Shown: one piece after another, positions 1 to 9,439 of the stretch
Layout: each line of letters opens with the position of its first letter
How positions within the stretch are numbered: position 1 is the stretch's first letter
DNA from: Akebia trifoliata
Taxonomy: Eukaryota; Streptophyta; Magnoliopsida; Ranunculales; Lardizabalaceae
Length of the DNA: 64,000 nucleotides
Direction: 5' to 3'
Assembly (NCBI GenBank): GCA_017979445.1
Contig: CM030706.1
Span: forward strand, 15,114,967 to 15,178,966
Notes under the pieces: generated by a model
What the model was told of the DNA's origin: nothing
Seen by the model: only the letters and a program-made list of their open reading frames with translations
Databases searched by the model: none
Program-made: the position numbers and the translations under genes

Positions 1-1316
1 TGTGGTGTTATGTGTAGATTTTATGAACTGATATCTAAGGATAATAATTCTGGTTGGATGTTTATTTAATTTTTGTTAGCACAAGGCACTGATTTATGCT
101 TTTGTACTGTTATTTATTTTAGGTCGTGGGGCCATAGTTGCATGGTAGAAAATTGTGAATGCCTGAAAGGATAATGTATTATATCATCCAGAGTGATGTA
201 CTATCTTGGGATGTACGGTAGGGACAACCAAGCTCATATGTAGTATGGGATGCGTATGAGAGTGGAGTCATAACTAGAATATGGGTTCATTCCTCTCTAT
301 CTTTACCAATGAATTTGTAATGCAAAGAAATGAGATAGTATACTTTGGGAATCACATATACGTTTGATAAGTATAGACGAAGATTATTGATAAGTGATTA
401 CTAATAATCTAGAGTAGTTGAAGAGACCTATTGCTTAAGGTCACATCAAACGGCCAGCCTGAGTTGAATAAATGGTCAACCAAGCGTGGTACGTTGCATC
501 GACCGACAACAAAATCAAGAACTAAAAGTCAATAAAGTATTGTAATATTATGTGCCGACTGGGAGTGATCTAGTCGTGAATCCCAACTTTTTAATTCCAC
601 TACTCTACCATTATGTATTATATATCTATTGTCTTATTTTGACATATGAAAATATATGCATGTTTTATTGTTTCCATCTTATCAGTTAGATTTGTATAAG
701 AAAGAAAATGTTATAATGAGTACTGTTGATTGATGTAATGTGAGTTTTAAAATGTTTAGTTGTTCATCCTGGCCATATGTACCAGTTAATCGTAATTTAT
801 TTTATAAAACTTTAAATGTTTTAAAATGATTCAGTATGCTTATTTATTCATATTAAGAGAGGTTATTAGTAGGAATTGTTAGTGGACCTACTGAGTAACC
901 ATTGTTACTCACCATTTCTTTTCATTTTTTTAGTTCTAGAGCCTATAGTTGGTGGGACGGTGTAGAGTCAACAAGCGAGGAGCATCTAGTTGGTCAAATC
1001 AACGACCAGAGTTAATTACCTAGTGAGCATTGGGGCTATACCCACTAGGAGTCAATTCATCCAGGAGTTGTATATAGTTTTTGGATTTATTGATAGGTTC
1101 ATGTTAGATAGAGAATAATTTTTGTAATCCTGTATATTGTCACCCTCCCGCACTCTAATCTATCTACATTGTTCGATGTATTTTGGTTTCTGCCGCTATA
1201 TTTTTCATTTTTATATATACAGGATATTGTGTTTATTTTGAAGCGTCACCTAGTACATCGAGATTTGACATTAGGATTTGTATTAGCGTTTCTGTGGTGC
1301 TACAAAGAGTGTATCA
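1..1316 (+). repeat. Possible gypsy-type LTR end (partial)
   Basis: No ORF is seen here. The stretch ends near 1316 in a TATCA, and a sequence resembling the initiator-Met primer-binding site of plant retroelements (TGGTATTAGACTC) follows at 1324-1336. The text upstream (short GC-poor runs, then a pyrimidine-rich stretch at 1140-1200) is compatible with the U3-R-U5 of a plus-strand gypsy element. The left end lies outside the window and no gag or pol follows, so this is a tentative call. It could be unrelated intergenic DNA. Confidence 0.3.
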
Positions 1317-1323
1317 AGTAAGA

Positions 1324-1341
1324 TGGTATTAGACTCATGTT
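1324..1341 (+). other. Primer-binding-site-like sequence
   Basis: TGGTATTAGACTC resembles the initiator tRNA-Met complement TGGTATCAGAGC, with two mismatches in the first 12 bases. It is the only retroelement landmark in the first 2.5 kb. Confidence 0.3.
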
Positions 1342-1469
1342 CTTTTACGTCCTTATCTGTAGTAGGATACACATAAAAATAAGTTTTGAAAATGTAAGTA
1401 CAAAAAATAGTGATTTGATTGTATGCTAGGCATGTATATCATGCTTCATGTATGAATCTCTTATTTCCT

Positions 1470-1640
1470 TTTAAAAGTGACCAGAAACTTGAGTTGGTAA
1501 GGTAGGAATTAGATGTTGGCCATACATATCAAGTTCTTGATGTGAATTTCATCTCTTTTTTCTAAGTGCGATCAAGAATTTGAGTTGATAAGAAATTAGA
1601 TGTTGGGAATACACACCAATTCCTTGATGTGGATTGCAAT
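1470..1640. repeat. Imperfect tandem duplication, about 90 bp
   Basis: Two diverged copies are seen. Each reads agtg..A..A..TTGAGTTG, then GAATTAGATGTTGG or a close variant, then CTTGATGTG; the first starts near 1476 and the second near 1565. There is no coding potential. The rest of 1342-2569 shows no supported gene. Confidence 0.5.
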
Positions 1641-2569
1641 CATATGTTGACAAAATGTTGAGGTCCATCAAGATATAATAAGGCTAAACATTCTCATATA
1701 GATAATTTTACGTGGAGTGTGATTTTTATACGCCAAGTATTAATGGAGATTCATGAGATTGGTATTTTAAAGGGTGTTCATCCATGGATGCACACTAAAG
1801 GATTTGACAGATGACAATCATGATATTTCAAAGGGATTTACAACCTCGGTGGTCATTGCCTACACAATGAAACCTATAAGTAGGGATGGTTTAAGAAGGG
1901 CAAATTGACTCGGCTAAAAAAGGAATATTTTGTAACAGTGGCTTGTGGAAAATGTTAGACATTTGATGATTCTCACCTTGGTAAGATTGTCTTGCAAGCA
2001 AGAGGACAAAGAATCACATATGTTGTGATACTATGAGGTATTTATTACTTACATTAAATTCGTTTGGTATAAAAGGTAAATGGTTGACATTAAATTCGAT
2101 GTTTGTTGGGACCCAATTGAGTTAGTGGGTCTGATCGTGTGTTCGGTGACTCAATCAAGTCATGAGGGTTCAATTCGACCCTCTGTAATTTAATGGCTTG
2201 ATCGAGTCAAACGAAATAAACATGGGCTTAATAAAACTCAATTTGTCAAATTAAAAAGGGAGAGATCAATTCAATTAAAAATTGACTAACTAAATTTTAT
2301 TGAGCTAGTTAAGTCGCTCGGGGCTTAATCACATCGATTTAATTTGTTAGTTGGATCGACTTTACAAATAAGATTAGGAGACCAGCTATAGTGCCGAGCG
2401 ATTATATTACTTGGGGGCTTAGGTCACACCCATAATAGGGTCCTTATTTGAGTTAACCCAGCATAAAAGTTACATGGGGACTAGTACGATGAACCGACCT
2501 TACCTTAATCCAATTATTTATCCTTATCCTTCGATTTAACGAATCGATAAAGCAAGGGCACTGGTTCTT

Positions 2570-2905
2570 CTATTATTTATCAAAGTATTGGATCGTTATG
2601 GGATCCAAACCCGATCAAAGATTTCAATCAGTTCATCTATTATTTATCAAAGTCTTGGATCATTCCAAGATCCAAGCTCGATCTTGGACTTCGATTGGTT
2701 ATTTTATTATTTATCAAAGTCTTGAATCGTTTTGGGTTCCAAGCCTGATCTGGGATTTTGGTCAATTTCATCTATTATTTATCAAAGTCTTTGATCATCC
2801 TAGGATCCAAGCCCGATCTAGGATTTCAGTCGATTCTTTTATCATTTGTCAAACTCTTAAATTATCAAAGAAATCAAGCCCAACTTGCGGTCAATTATGT
2901 TATTC
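2570..2905. repeat. 67-bp minisatellite, five units
   Basis: Five tandem units begin at about 2570, 2637, 2704, 2772 and 2839. Each starts with a form of CTATTATTTATCAAAGTCTT and continues with GATCCAAGCCCGATC. The last unit is the most diverged. Because 67 is not a multiple of three, the 118-codon open frame across it is a by-product of the repeat, not a gene. Confidence 0.85.
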
Positions 2906-3101
2906 AAGCATCTACTTATTATGGGAGCTCGACCAAGTTGAAGATCAGATTTGAAAAAAAAAAAACGAAAGGAAGAAAATAAATTTGGGGGATCAATAAC
3001 CTTACTAGTTTGAAAATCAAGGATGATGCTCATTCAGGTCAAAAATAGTTCTAGAAGGGAGAATTCAATATATCAATCTCCACCTTCGAGAGAGGCGTTA
3101 T

Positions 3102-3569
3102 TGTGAAGGAATAAAATCGTCTCTCATTTGGACTTTTCATTCGCACCATCAATACGTATCTCAATGTAGGCATGTGATAGTGTTTGGGTAGGATTCTATG
3201 TAATTAGGGAAGAATCCCAATTTGAGAGAATTCTTCCCTAATAGGTAAATATTTTATTTGACAGGGGTAAAAAAAAATACTTCCAATGTAATTAGAATTA
3301 AGGTTAGGGTTTTCTATTTAAAGAGAGTTAAGGCTATTGTAAAAAGGTAAGAGGGGGAGGAGAGGGACTAAGAAGAGGAGGTCATGTAAATCAAATTTAC
3401 ACTGGAATGGTTCCCCGAGCCCGTGGATGTAAGTGCATTTGCCAAATCATGAAAAATCCTTTTGTGTTATTTCTTTTTTTCGTTCTTTTTTCATTATTTC
3501 TGCGATTTATTCATGAGTGATCTTGCTAAAAGTTAAATCTCAAGGTCAATCACAAATTTGACCCCCACA
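3102..3569 (+). repeat. Copia-type LTR, isolated copy 1
   Basis: It starts TGTGAAGGAATAAAATCG and ends ...CCCCCACA. It carries the U5 signature of plant copia LTRs, 'CCCGTGGATGTAAGTGCATTTGCCAAATCATG', seen at about 3420-3452. A related copy lies at 12464-12872 and the two align over their whole length with indels. A TATA-like CTATTTAAAG sits near 3315. No internal retroelement coding sequence flanks it and no clear target-site duplication is visible, so it is a solo or truncated LTR. It ends about 500 bp upstream of the carboxylesterase start codon. Confidence 0.65.
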
Positions 3570-3867
3570 ATTCACTAGAGAAGACGACTAGAAATTTAGA
3601 AGATCATCGAAGAAGAAGACAGAAAAGAAATATTAATGATAATGCGGATCTCAATGAGTATGATAGTTTATATCATGGTTGCACCAAGGATTAGGCTAAC
3701 TACATTAGCATATTTAATATGTTATTTAACTTGGAAAGAAAGTGGGAGTTGGTTAAAGCTGCTTTAGTCTAGACTGTAGACCCTACCTACCCACTTATGA
3801 GATACCGCGATCAACGTATATACAGTCGGTTGTAGTTGGGTTAGCGTTGAAATATGGTACTCCTACC

Positions 3868-3873
3868 CACGTG
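3868..3873 (+). promoter_or_regulatory. G-box (CACGTG)
   Basis: A perfect CACGTG core within CCCACGTGAAG lies about 105 bp upstream of the carboxylesterase TATA box. G-boxes bind bZIP and bHLH factors (light, ABA and stress signalling). The position fits a functional promoter element, but the role is inferred only. Confidence 0.5.
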
Positions 3874-3974
3874 AAGACATGTGGCGAATTCAGTATGGCC
3901 CACTTGCAAACAAAAAGAGGACGAAATCTTCTTCCCACCTTCAAAAGTTTTGTATTCTATCTTATCTTCTCCTC

Positions 3975-3983
3975 TATATAAGG
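3975..3983 (+). promoter_or_regulatory. TATA box of carboxylesterase gene
   Basis: TATATAAGG lies 94 bp before the first ATG at 4077. Transcription would be expected to start near 4005-4015, giving a 5' leader of about 60-70 nt. The spacing is normal for a plant gene. Confidence 0.6.
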
Positions 3984-4076
3984 AGGCCTGATGGGGTAAC
4001 ATTTGTACCACTAGACTGATCTAAAGAGAGCAAATTAAAATAAAAATTTCTATACATTGTAATTTCCATTCCTTTT

Positions 4077-5018
4077 ATGAGAAGAAGAAGAATGGCTGCA
4101 ATTTCCTTGGATCCAAGATTGAGAATTCAAATGGGCAAGGACAATGAAAAAAATGGGGTTGTGATTGAAGAGATTGAAGGTTTGATCAGAGTGTACAATG
4201 ATGGCCACGTGGAACGACCTCCGATTGTGCCAAATGTCACATGCACATTTGCTCCTGATTTCGATATGGTTTGTAAAGATGTAGTCATTGACAAATTCAC
4301 AAATGTTTGGGCACGTTTCTATGTGCCAAAATCCCAAGGGAAGCTACCTTTGGTTCTTTACTTTCATGGTGGAGGACTTTGTGTTGGCTCGGCTTCTTGG
4401 AGCTGTTACCACGACTTCGTCGGGAAAATGGCATATCGAGCAGGTTGTGTGATCATGTCAGTGAATTATCGCTTGGCTCCCGAGCATCGTCTCCCCGCTG
4501 CCTACGAAGATGGATTTAATGCTCTAATGTGGGTGAAACAACAAGCTCTTAGTGGGTCTAATGATCAAAGGTGGTGGTCGAGCCATTGTGCCTTCTCGAG
4601 GGTGTTCTTAGCAGGTGACAGTGCCGGTGCCAACATAGCCCACAATGTAGCAACTCGGGTTGGGTCCATCACTGCTTCAGATTACTCCGTTCTAAACCCG
4701 ATATGCCTCAAGGGGATAATATTGATACAACCATTCTTCGGAGGTGAGGAGCGGACATATTCAGAGAGGTACATGGTACAACCCTCTAATTCGGCATTAA
4801 GTCTGACAGCATCCGATGTGTATTGGCGACTTGCCTTACCATTGGGTTCGAACCGTGACCATCCATGGTGCAACCCATTAGCAAAGGGTGCAACTAAATT
4901 TGAGGAATTGAGAATTCCCCTAACCATGGTGTGCATCTCAGAGATGGACATATTGAAGGATAGAAACTTGGAGTTCTGCAATGCAATGAGTAGAGCAGGG
5001 AAGAAGTGGAACATGTGA
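4077..5018 (+). CDS. Carboxylesterase, CXE17-like, C-terminus frameshifted
   Basis: This is an alpha/beta-hydrolase-3 (plant CXE/GID1 clan) esterase, expected to be soluble and to hydrolyse carboxylic esters; the natural substrate is unknown. In the 313-codon frame the oxyanion-hole motif HGGG is at residues 97-100, the nucleophile elbow GDSAG at 180-184 (Ser182), and the acid residue in SEMDILKD at Asp291. The frame then stops at 5018 after GKKWNM. The normal ending continues one frame over (to 5125) and contains the GHAF catalytic-His motif, so one base is missing near 5003-5008. The gene has no introns, as is usual for this family. An alternative, more family-like start is the second in-frame ATG at 4092 (MAAISLDPRL). 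The closest resemblance from memory is Arabidopsis CXE17. It is either a recent pseudogene or a sequencing error. Confidence 0.88.
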   Translation: MRRRRMAAISLDPRLRIQMGKDNEKNGVVIEEIEGLIRVYNDGHVERPPIVPNVTCTFAPDFDMVCKDVVIDKFTNVWARFYVPKSQGKLPLVLYFHGGGLCVGSASWSCYHDFVGKMAYRAGCVIMSVNYRLAPEHRLPAAYEDGFNALMWVKQQALSGSNDQRWWSSHCAFSRVFLAGDSAGANIAHNVATRVGSITASDYSVLNPICLKGIILIQPFFGGEERTYSERYMVQPSNSALSLTASDVYWRLALPLGSNRDHPWCNPLAKGATKFEELRIPLTMVCISEMDILKDRNLEFCNAMSRAGKKWNM

Positions 5019-5125
5019 TGTATGTGGGTGTAGGGCATGCTTTCCAAGTTCTACACAATTCTCAGTTCTCACAACCTAGAACTCATGAAATGATTTCTCA
5101 TATCAAGGTCTTCATCAGCAAATAA
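5006..5125 (+). pseudogene. Out-of-frame C-terminal tail of the carboxylesterase
   Basis: In the frame one base back, the sequence reads through VMYVGVGHAFQV to a TAA at 5123-5125. It carries the histidine of the Ser-Asp-His triad and the amphipathic last helix typical of plant CXEs. The open tail shows the break is young or artefactual: no other lesion separates it from the main frame. Confidence 0.8.
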
Positions 5126-5516
5126 CAATGTTCTCTGTGTTGTAGATAGATGCTTAATAGGAGTCTTGTTTTAGGTTCAATGATTATTATGTATGTAGAG
5201 TACCCAACACCCAATATGGCTTCACATGTAGTGGGTGTATTTTCTATATTTTTCTTTTTTCAAATTTATTATATGGTCTCGCAGAAATGTCATGTAGTAG
5301 TTTATTTTCAAAGTAAGTGTAAGTTTTGTTATTAGTAATGGGGGCTAACATATAATATTAAGACGTCTTTGAAAAACAATTTGCCGCTTCTAAATTAAAT
5401 TTAAATATTATTTTTGAAATTTAAAAATTAATAAAATTTTATTTATTCTGATTGAGATTAGAAGAACCTTGGTATGATTATATATATATATATATGTATT
5501 TATGTATAAGAAATAG
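5126..5516. other. 3' flank of carboxylesterase, no gene
   Basis: AT-rich sequence with a short (TA)n microsatellite at about 5479-5496. It presumably holds the 3' UTR of the esterase. No further coding signal is seen. Confidence 0.5.
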
Positions 5517-5870
5517 GGTGAAATACTATTCCATGAGTTGAATACAAGAAAATTCCGATTCCAGATAATTATTCATTTTCATTCCCACAACGTAAAACAG
5601 CGACATTGTAGGTTTTTCAAGTGACGATATCATAGGTTTAAAATGATAATTTTTTTTTTTTTTTCTAAAGTGACAATCTCGTTAGTTCATATAATAATGA
5701 TTTTACTAAAAGTAGCATGTGTGATAGTCACTTGAAACTTGTGAGATTGTCATTTTAACCTACGAGATCGTCATTTGAAAAACTTGTTTACGTTTTAGGA
5801 ATTAAAATGAACAGTGAATTAGAATTGGAATTTTGTCAGTTGATCACTTACGTTTTGGGATATTTCTCTA
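5517..5870. mobile_element. MITE-like inverted-repeat element
   Basis: The two ends are long imperfect inverted repeats (about 130 nt each). The left arm runs GGTGAAATACTATTCC...AACGTAAAACAG...AAGTGACGATATCATAGG. The right arm, read in reverse complement, runs GAGAAATATCCC...AACGTAAACAAG...AAATGACGATCTCGTAGG. The centre is poly-T. A TAG flanks both ends, which could be a 3-bp target duplication but may be chance. The element is non-coding and about 350 bp long, so it fits a miniature non-autonomous DNA transposon of unknown superfamily. Confidence 0.6.
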
Positions 5871-6325
5871 GAAAATAATCCTGACAAAGAATCTAAACTC
5901 AAAGTACATTCAAAGCAATAAAAGCTAATCTAATCTTCAGATATGATATGAAGTATCCATGAGCTTGAGAGAGAAAGAGATGGGTAATCATGGTATTTGT
6001 GATGGAGATTCCAATATTACCATAATGTACTTGAAATTTGATCTTCATGATCTCACATGTCCAGTTGGAGATGGAGATGGCAATGGGGGTTGGTTTCTTT
6101 TGACCAAATTTACATCACTTTTGTCCCATCCTACGACAAATGGTAATAAAATAATGGAATATATATGACCATGCATGTCCATCTAAGAATCCAACTCAGT
6201 CCAAGTGCGCAACTCGTTCACAAGCATCTCTAGTCAACGATGTTGACCCGAGTAAATGGTTTAGGACCACAGACTCTTTATTCCTATGCACACTATCATG
6301 GCTAATCAAAAAGAGTCTTGCTTGC

Positions 6326-6470
6326 GTAACATTTAAATTGACATCGTTTCAGACATAGATGTGCATAAAATCATAGATGCTTCTCACTCATATCTCGATG
6401 AAAAGCATATATGGTTATGCAGACACATTCATTTCAGCAATGTCTGAAATGATGTCAATTTCAATGTTAC
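6326..6470. repeat. 145-bp long hairpin
   Basis: The outer 31-nt arms, GTAACATTTAAATTGACATC... (6326-6356) and its complement ending at 6470, match at about 29 of 31 positions. An asymmetric insertion of about 12 nt follows, then a second paired segment around ATAGATGCTTCTCA / TATATGCTTTTCA. The sequence just right of it (6500-6600) repeats part of the right arm in diverged form. It may be a small foldback element or a hairpin-RNA precursor. The rest of 5871-6612 has no supported gene. Confidence 0.6.
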
Positions 6471-6612
6471 TTCAGCATTTTCCAATGAAAAAGATTTTCT
6501 CTTCGTAACCATAGATACTTTCTTCGAGATACGATGGAAAAGCATCTACGGTTTTGTGCGCACCTTCACATCAACAATGTGTGAAACAATCTCACATGTC
6601 AAGTTGGAGATG

Positions 6613-7461
6613 TCAATATTACCAAAACGGAGCACTTTACAGAATTATTTATCAAAACGGAACACTATACATCATATATATTTTTGAAATCAGTAAGTTA
6701 CTATTTTCAAAAATATTTTATTTTACCAAAACCGTACAAAGAGTAATTTCCGGAATTTTAATATCGAAAATACCCTCTTTCTTTTTAAAAAAGTTTAGTT
6801 TCAATGGGATCCTTTTGACCCTATACAAAAATTAACTCGAATCTCATGTCAAAAGGATCTAGTTGACATTGGGTATTTAAAAAAAAAATTCTTCTTTATC
6901 AATGAGATCTTCTTGACATTACACAAAAATAAATTATGATTTCATGTTAAAATGATCATGTTGACATTGTGTATTCTTTTTTTATTTTTAAATAAAAATT
7001 ACGTTCGACATGAGATCAAAATTTAACTTTTTACAGTGTTAAAAGGACCTCCTTAACAAAAAACTTTAAAAAAAAAAAAAAAAAAAAAAAAAACCTCAAT
7101 GTCAATAGAGTCCTTTTGACATAAGATCAAAATTTATTTGTGTACAATATCAAAAGGATCCCATTGACACTGAATTTTTTTTTTTAAATATTCAATATCA
7201 TCAAGATCTCTTTGACATGATATTAGAATTTATTTTTGTAGAGTGTCAAAAAGATCCCATTGACACTAAATCATTTTTTTCAAAAAATAAAAATAAAAAA
7301 TGGGGGTATTTTCAGTATTAAAATTTTGGAAAATATTATTTGTACCGTTTTGATAAAATAAAATATTTTTAAAAATGATAACTTACCTTTTTTGTAAAAA
7401 AGTTTAAAATGCTCCTTTATTGGGAATTATTCGATTCTTTGTATAATATTTTGGTAAATTT
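6613..7461. mobile_element. Foldback element 1, palindromic internal array
   Basis: The terminal inverted repeats are about 180 nt. The left end reads ATTACCAAAACGGAGCACTTTA...TTTTACCAAAACCGTACAAAG...CGAAAATACCC. The reverse complement of the right end gives the same text with scattered changes. The interior (about 6796-7275) is made of units in which GTCAATGGGATCCTTTTGAC-type motifs alternate in both orientations, separated by ATAAATTNTGATCTCATGTC. There is no coding capacity. A sister copy lies 226 bp downstream. It resembles foldback or Mutator-derived non-autonomous DNA transposons, but the family is not identified. Confidence 0.7.
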
Positions 7462-7686
7462 CCTTTCTAAGGGTGTATATTACACATTTTCCCTTCAAGA
7501 ACATTTTTCCACTCAAAGCCATTTTTTGCATTGGCAACAAAAGACATTTAGATGCTAATTTAATCTATTCCCACACGATTTTTAGAATTTTATTGGAGGA
7601 AAATAAATAAAGCCATTGATTTCCTAGTTTGTCTTGGCTTGTATGAGATGAAGTTTTTTTGGTCAGTGAGGATATAAATATTATGC

Positions 7687-8573
7687 AAATTTACTAAAAT
7701 ATGCACCGAAAATTGAATAACTATTAAAATGAAGCTCTTTCGAACTTATTTCTAGAAATAGTAATTTACTATTTTTGGAATTTTTTTATCATTTTTGGTA
7801 TAAAAAATAAAATTTAATAGTGTATTGGTAATTTTATATACCAAAACTAGGTTTTTTTTAAGTTCAATATCAATAGGATCTTTTTGACATTGTACAAAAA
7901 TAAATTCTGATCTCGTGTCAAATGGATATTGTTGACATTAAATATTTTCAAAAGAGTTCAGTGTCAATAAGATCATTTTGACACTATACAAAAATAAATT
8001 ATGATCTCACGTCAAATGGATATCAAAAAATTTCAATGTCAATAGGATCATTTTGACAGTGTACATAAATAAATTTTCATCTCATGTCACAAGGATCCTG
8101 TTGACATTAAGTATTTTTCTAAAAATAACGTTCATTGTCAATGTGATCCTTTTGACATTCTACAAAAGTAAATTTTGATCTTATGTCAAAGGTATTTTTT
8201 TAAAATATTCAATGTCAACAAGATCCTTTTGACATGAGATCGAAGTTTATTTTTGTATTGTAGCAAAAAGATCTCATTGACAATGAACATTTTTTTTAAA
8301 ATAAATACCTAATGTCAATAGGATCTCATTTTGACATGAGATCAGAGTGTTTTTTTATAATGTCAAAAGGATCCCATTAATATTGAACTTTAAAAAAAAA
8401 AAAGTATTTCTATATATAAAATTACTTATTTATTGTTGAAAGTTTTTTACCATTTTGGTAAAAAAATAATTCCAAAAACGATAAATTACCGTTTTCAAAA
8501 ACAAATTCAAAAGTGTTCCATTTTGGAAATTATTTTAAATTGGTGCTCTATTTTGATAAATTTTAAATTGCTT
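7687..8573. mobile_element. Foldback element 2, palindromic internal array
   Basis: Same architecture and family as the element at 6613-7461. The ends are AAATTTACTAAAATATGCACC (left) and its near-complement TTGGTGCTCTATTTTGATAAATTT (right), with inverted arms of about 180 nt. The interior (about 7863-8385) again holds alternating GTCAATAGGATCCTTTTGACA palindromes. The internal units have drifted between the copies but keep their self-complementarity. It is non-coding. Confidence 0.7.
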
Positions 8574-8839
8574 GCAAGATTTACCTTTGGATGATGTAAT
8601 ATGTAAATACACTCCTGTAGTTTCTTTTAATAAATGGGTATTCACTTTAACTTCACATTATCACTCTCAAAGAAATATAGGTTTCCCACCCTCCTCAACC
8701 TCTTAATTTTATTATCAGTCATTCTAAATCGACACTTAAATTATCGATTTATTTTTTAATAAAAAATCCCTTTCTTCTTCTCTTGTCTTCTCTTCCCCTC
8801 TGATGAAACATCAAAAAGGTAAGAAATAGACATACATTT

Positions 8840-9215
8840 TAATCAAGATCTAGATAAAAATTTTATAAAAATTAAAAAAAAATGGATCTTCATTGATCAA
8901 GATCTTTATCTCGATTGATCTAAAATCAAGATCTTGATACATATGTTAAAAAAATCAAAAAATCTTGATTGATCAAGATCAAGATCAATAACTATTTTTT
9001 AAAAAATTATACATATTTTACACATACATATGATCTTGATTGACTTAAATCTAGTTTCAATCTATATTGATCTTGATCTTGATTGAATCTAGATCAATCA
9101 AGATCTTGATCTAGATCATCAAGATTTTGATCTTGATCTTGATCTTAATTGTCAATATCTAAGATCATGATCTTGATCCGAGATCTAGATTAAGATCTTC
9201 ATCCGAGATTTTGAT
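8840..9215. repeat. GATCTT/AAGATC self-complementary tract
   Basis: Low-complexity DNA built from AAGATC, GATCTT and TTGATC words in both orientations, for example GATCAAGATCTTGATC. The tract can fold on itself throughout. No gene. Confidence 0.75.
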
Positions 9216-9439
9216 AAAGAAATGTTTAAATATTTATTTATATAATTATTTTTATTAAAATAGACGATAGCTAATGACGGGCCTATTTTTGGAGGTCCAA
9301 TTATGGATAATATTATAAACAATGTAATGGTCACACATCTTGAACGTCAATTTTCCTTCTATTGACTTTTGAAGGACCAAGTTGGCATCGAGTCATTAGC
9401 GATAAAATTTGTTCTTCTCATTGCGGAAGATTTTTTAAT

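Noticed and set aside
2598..2982. Plus-strand ORFs of 118 and 74 codons
   Set aside because: They lie on a 67-bp minisatellite and encode only its shifted translations.
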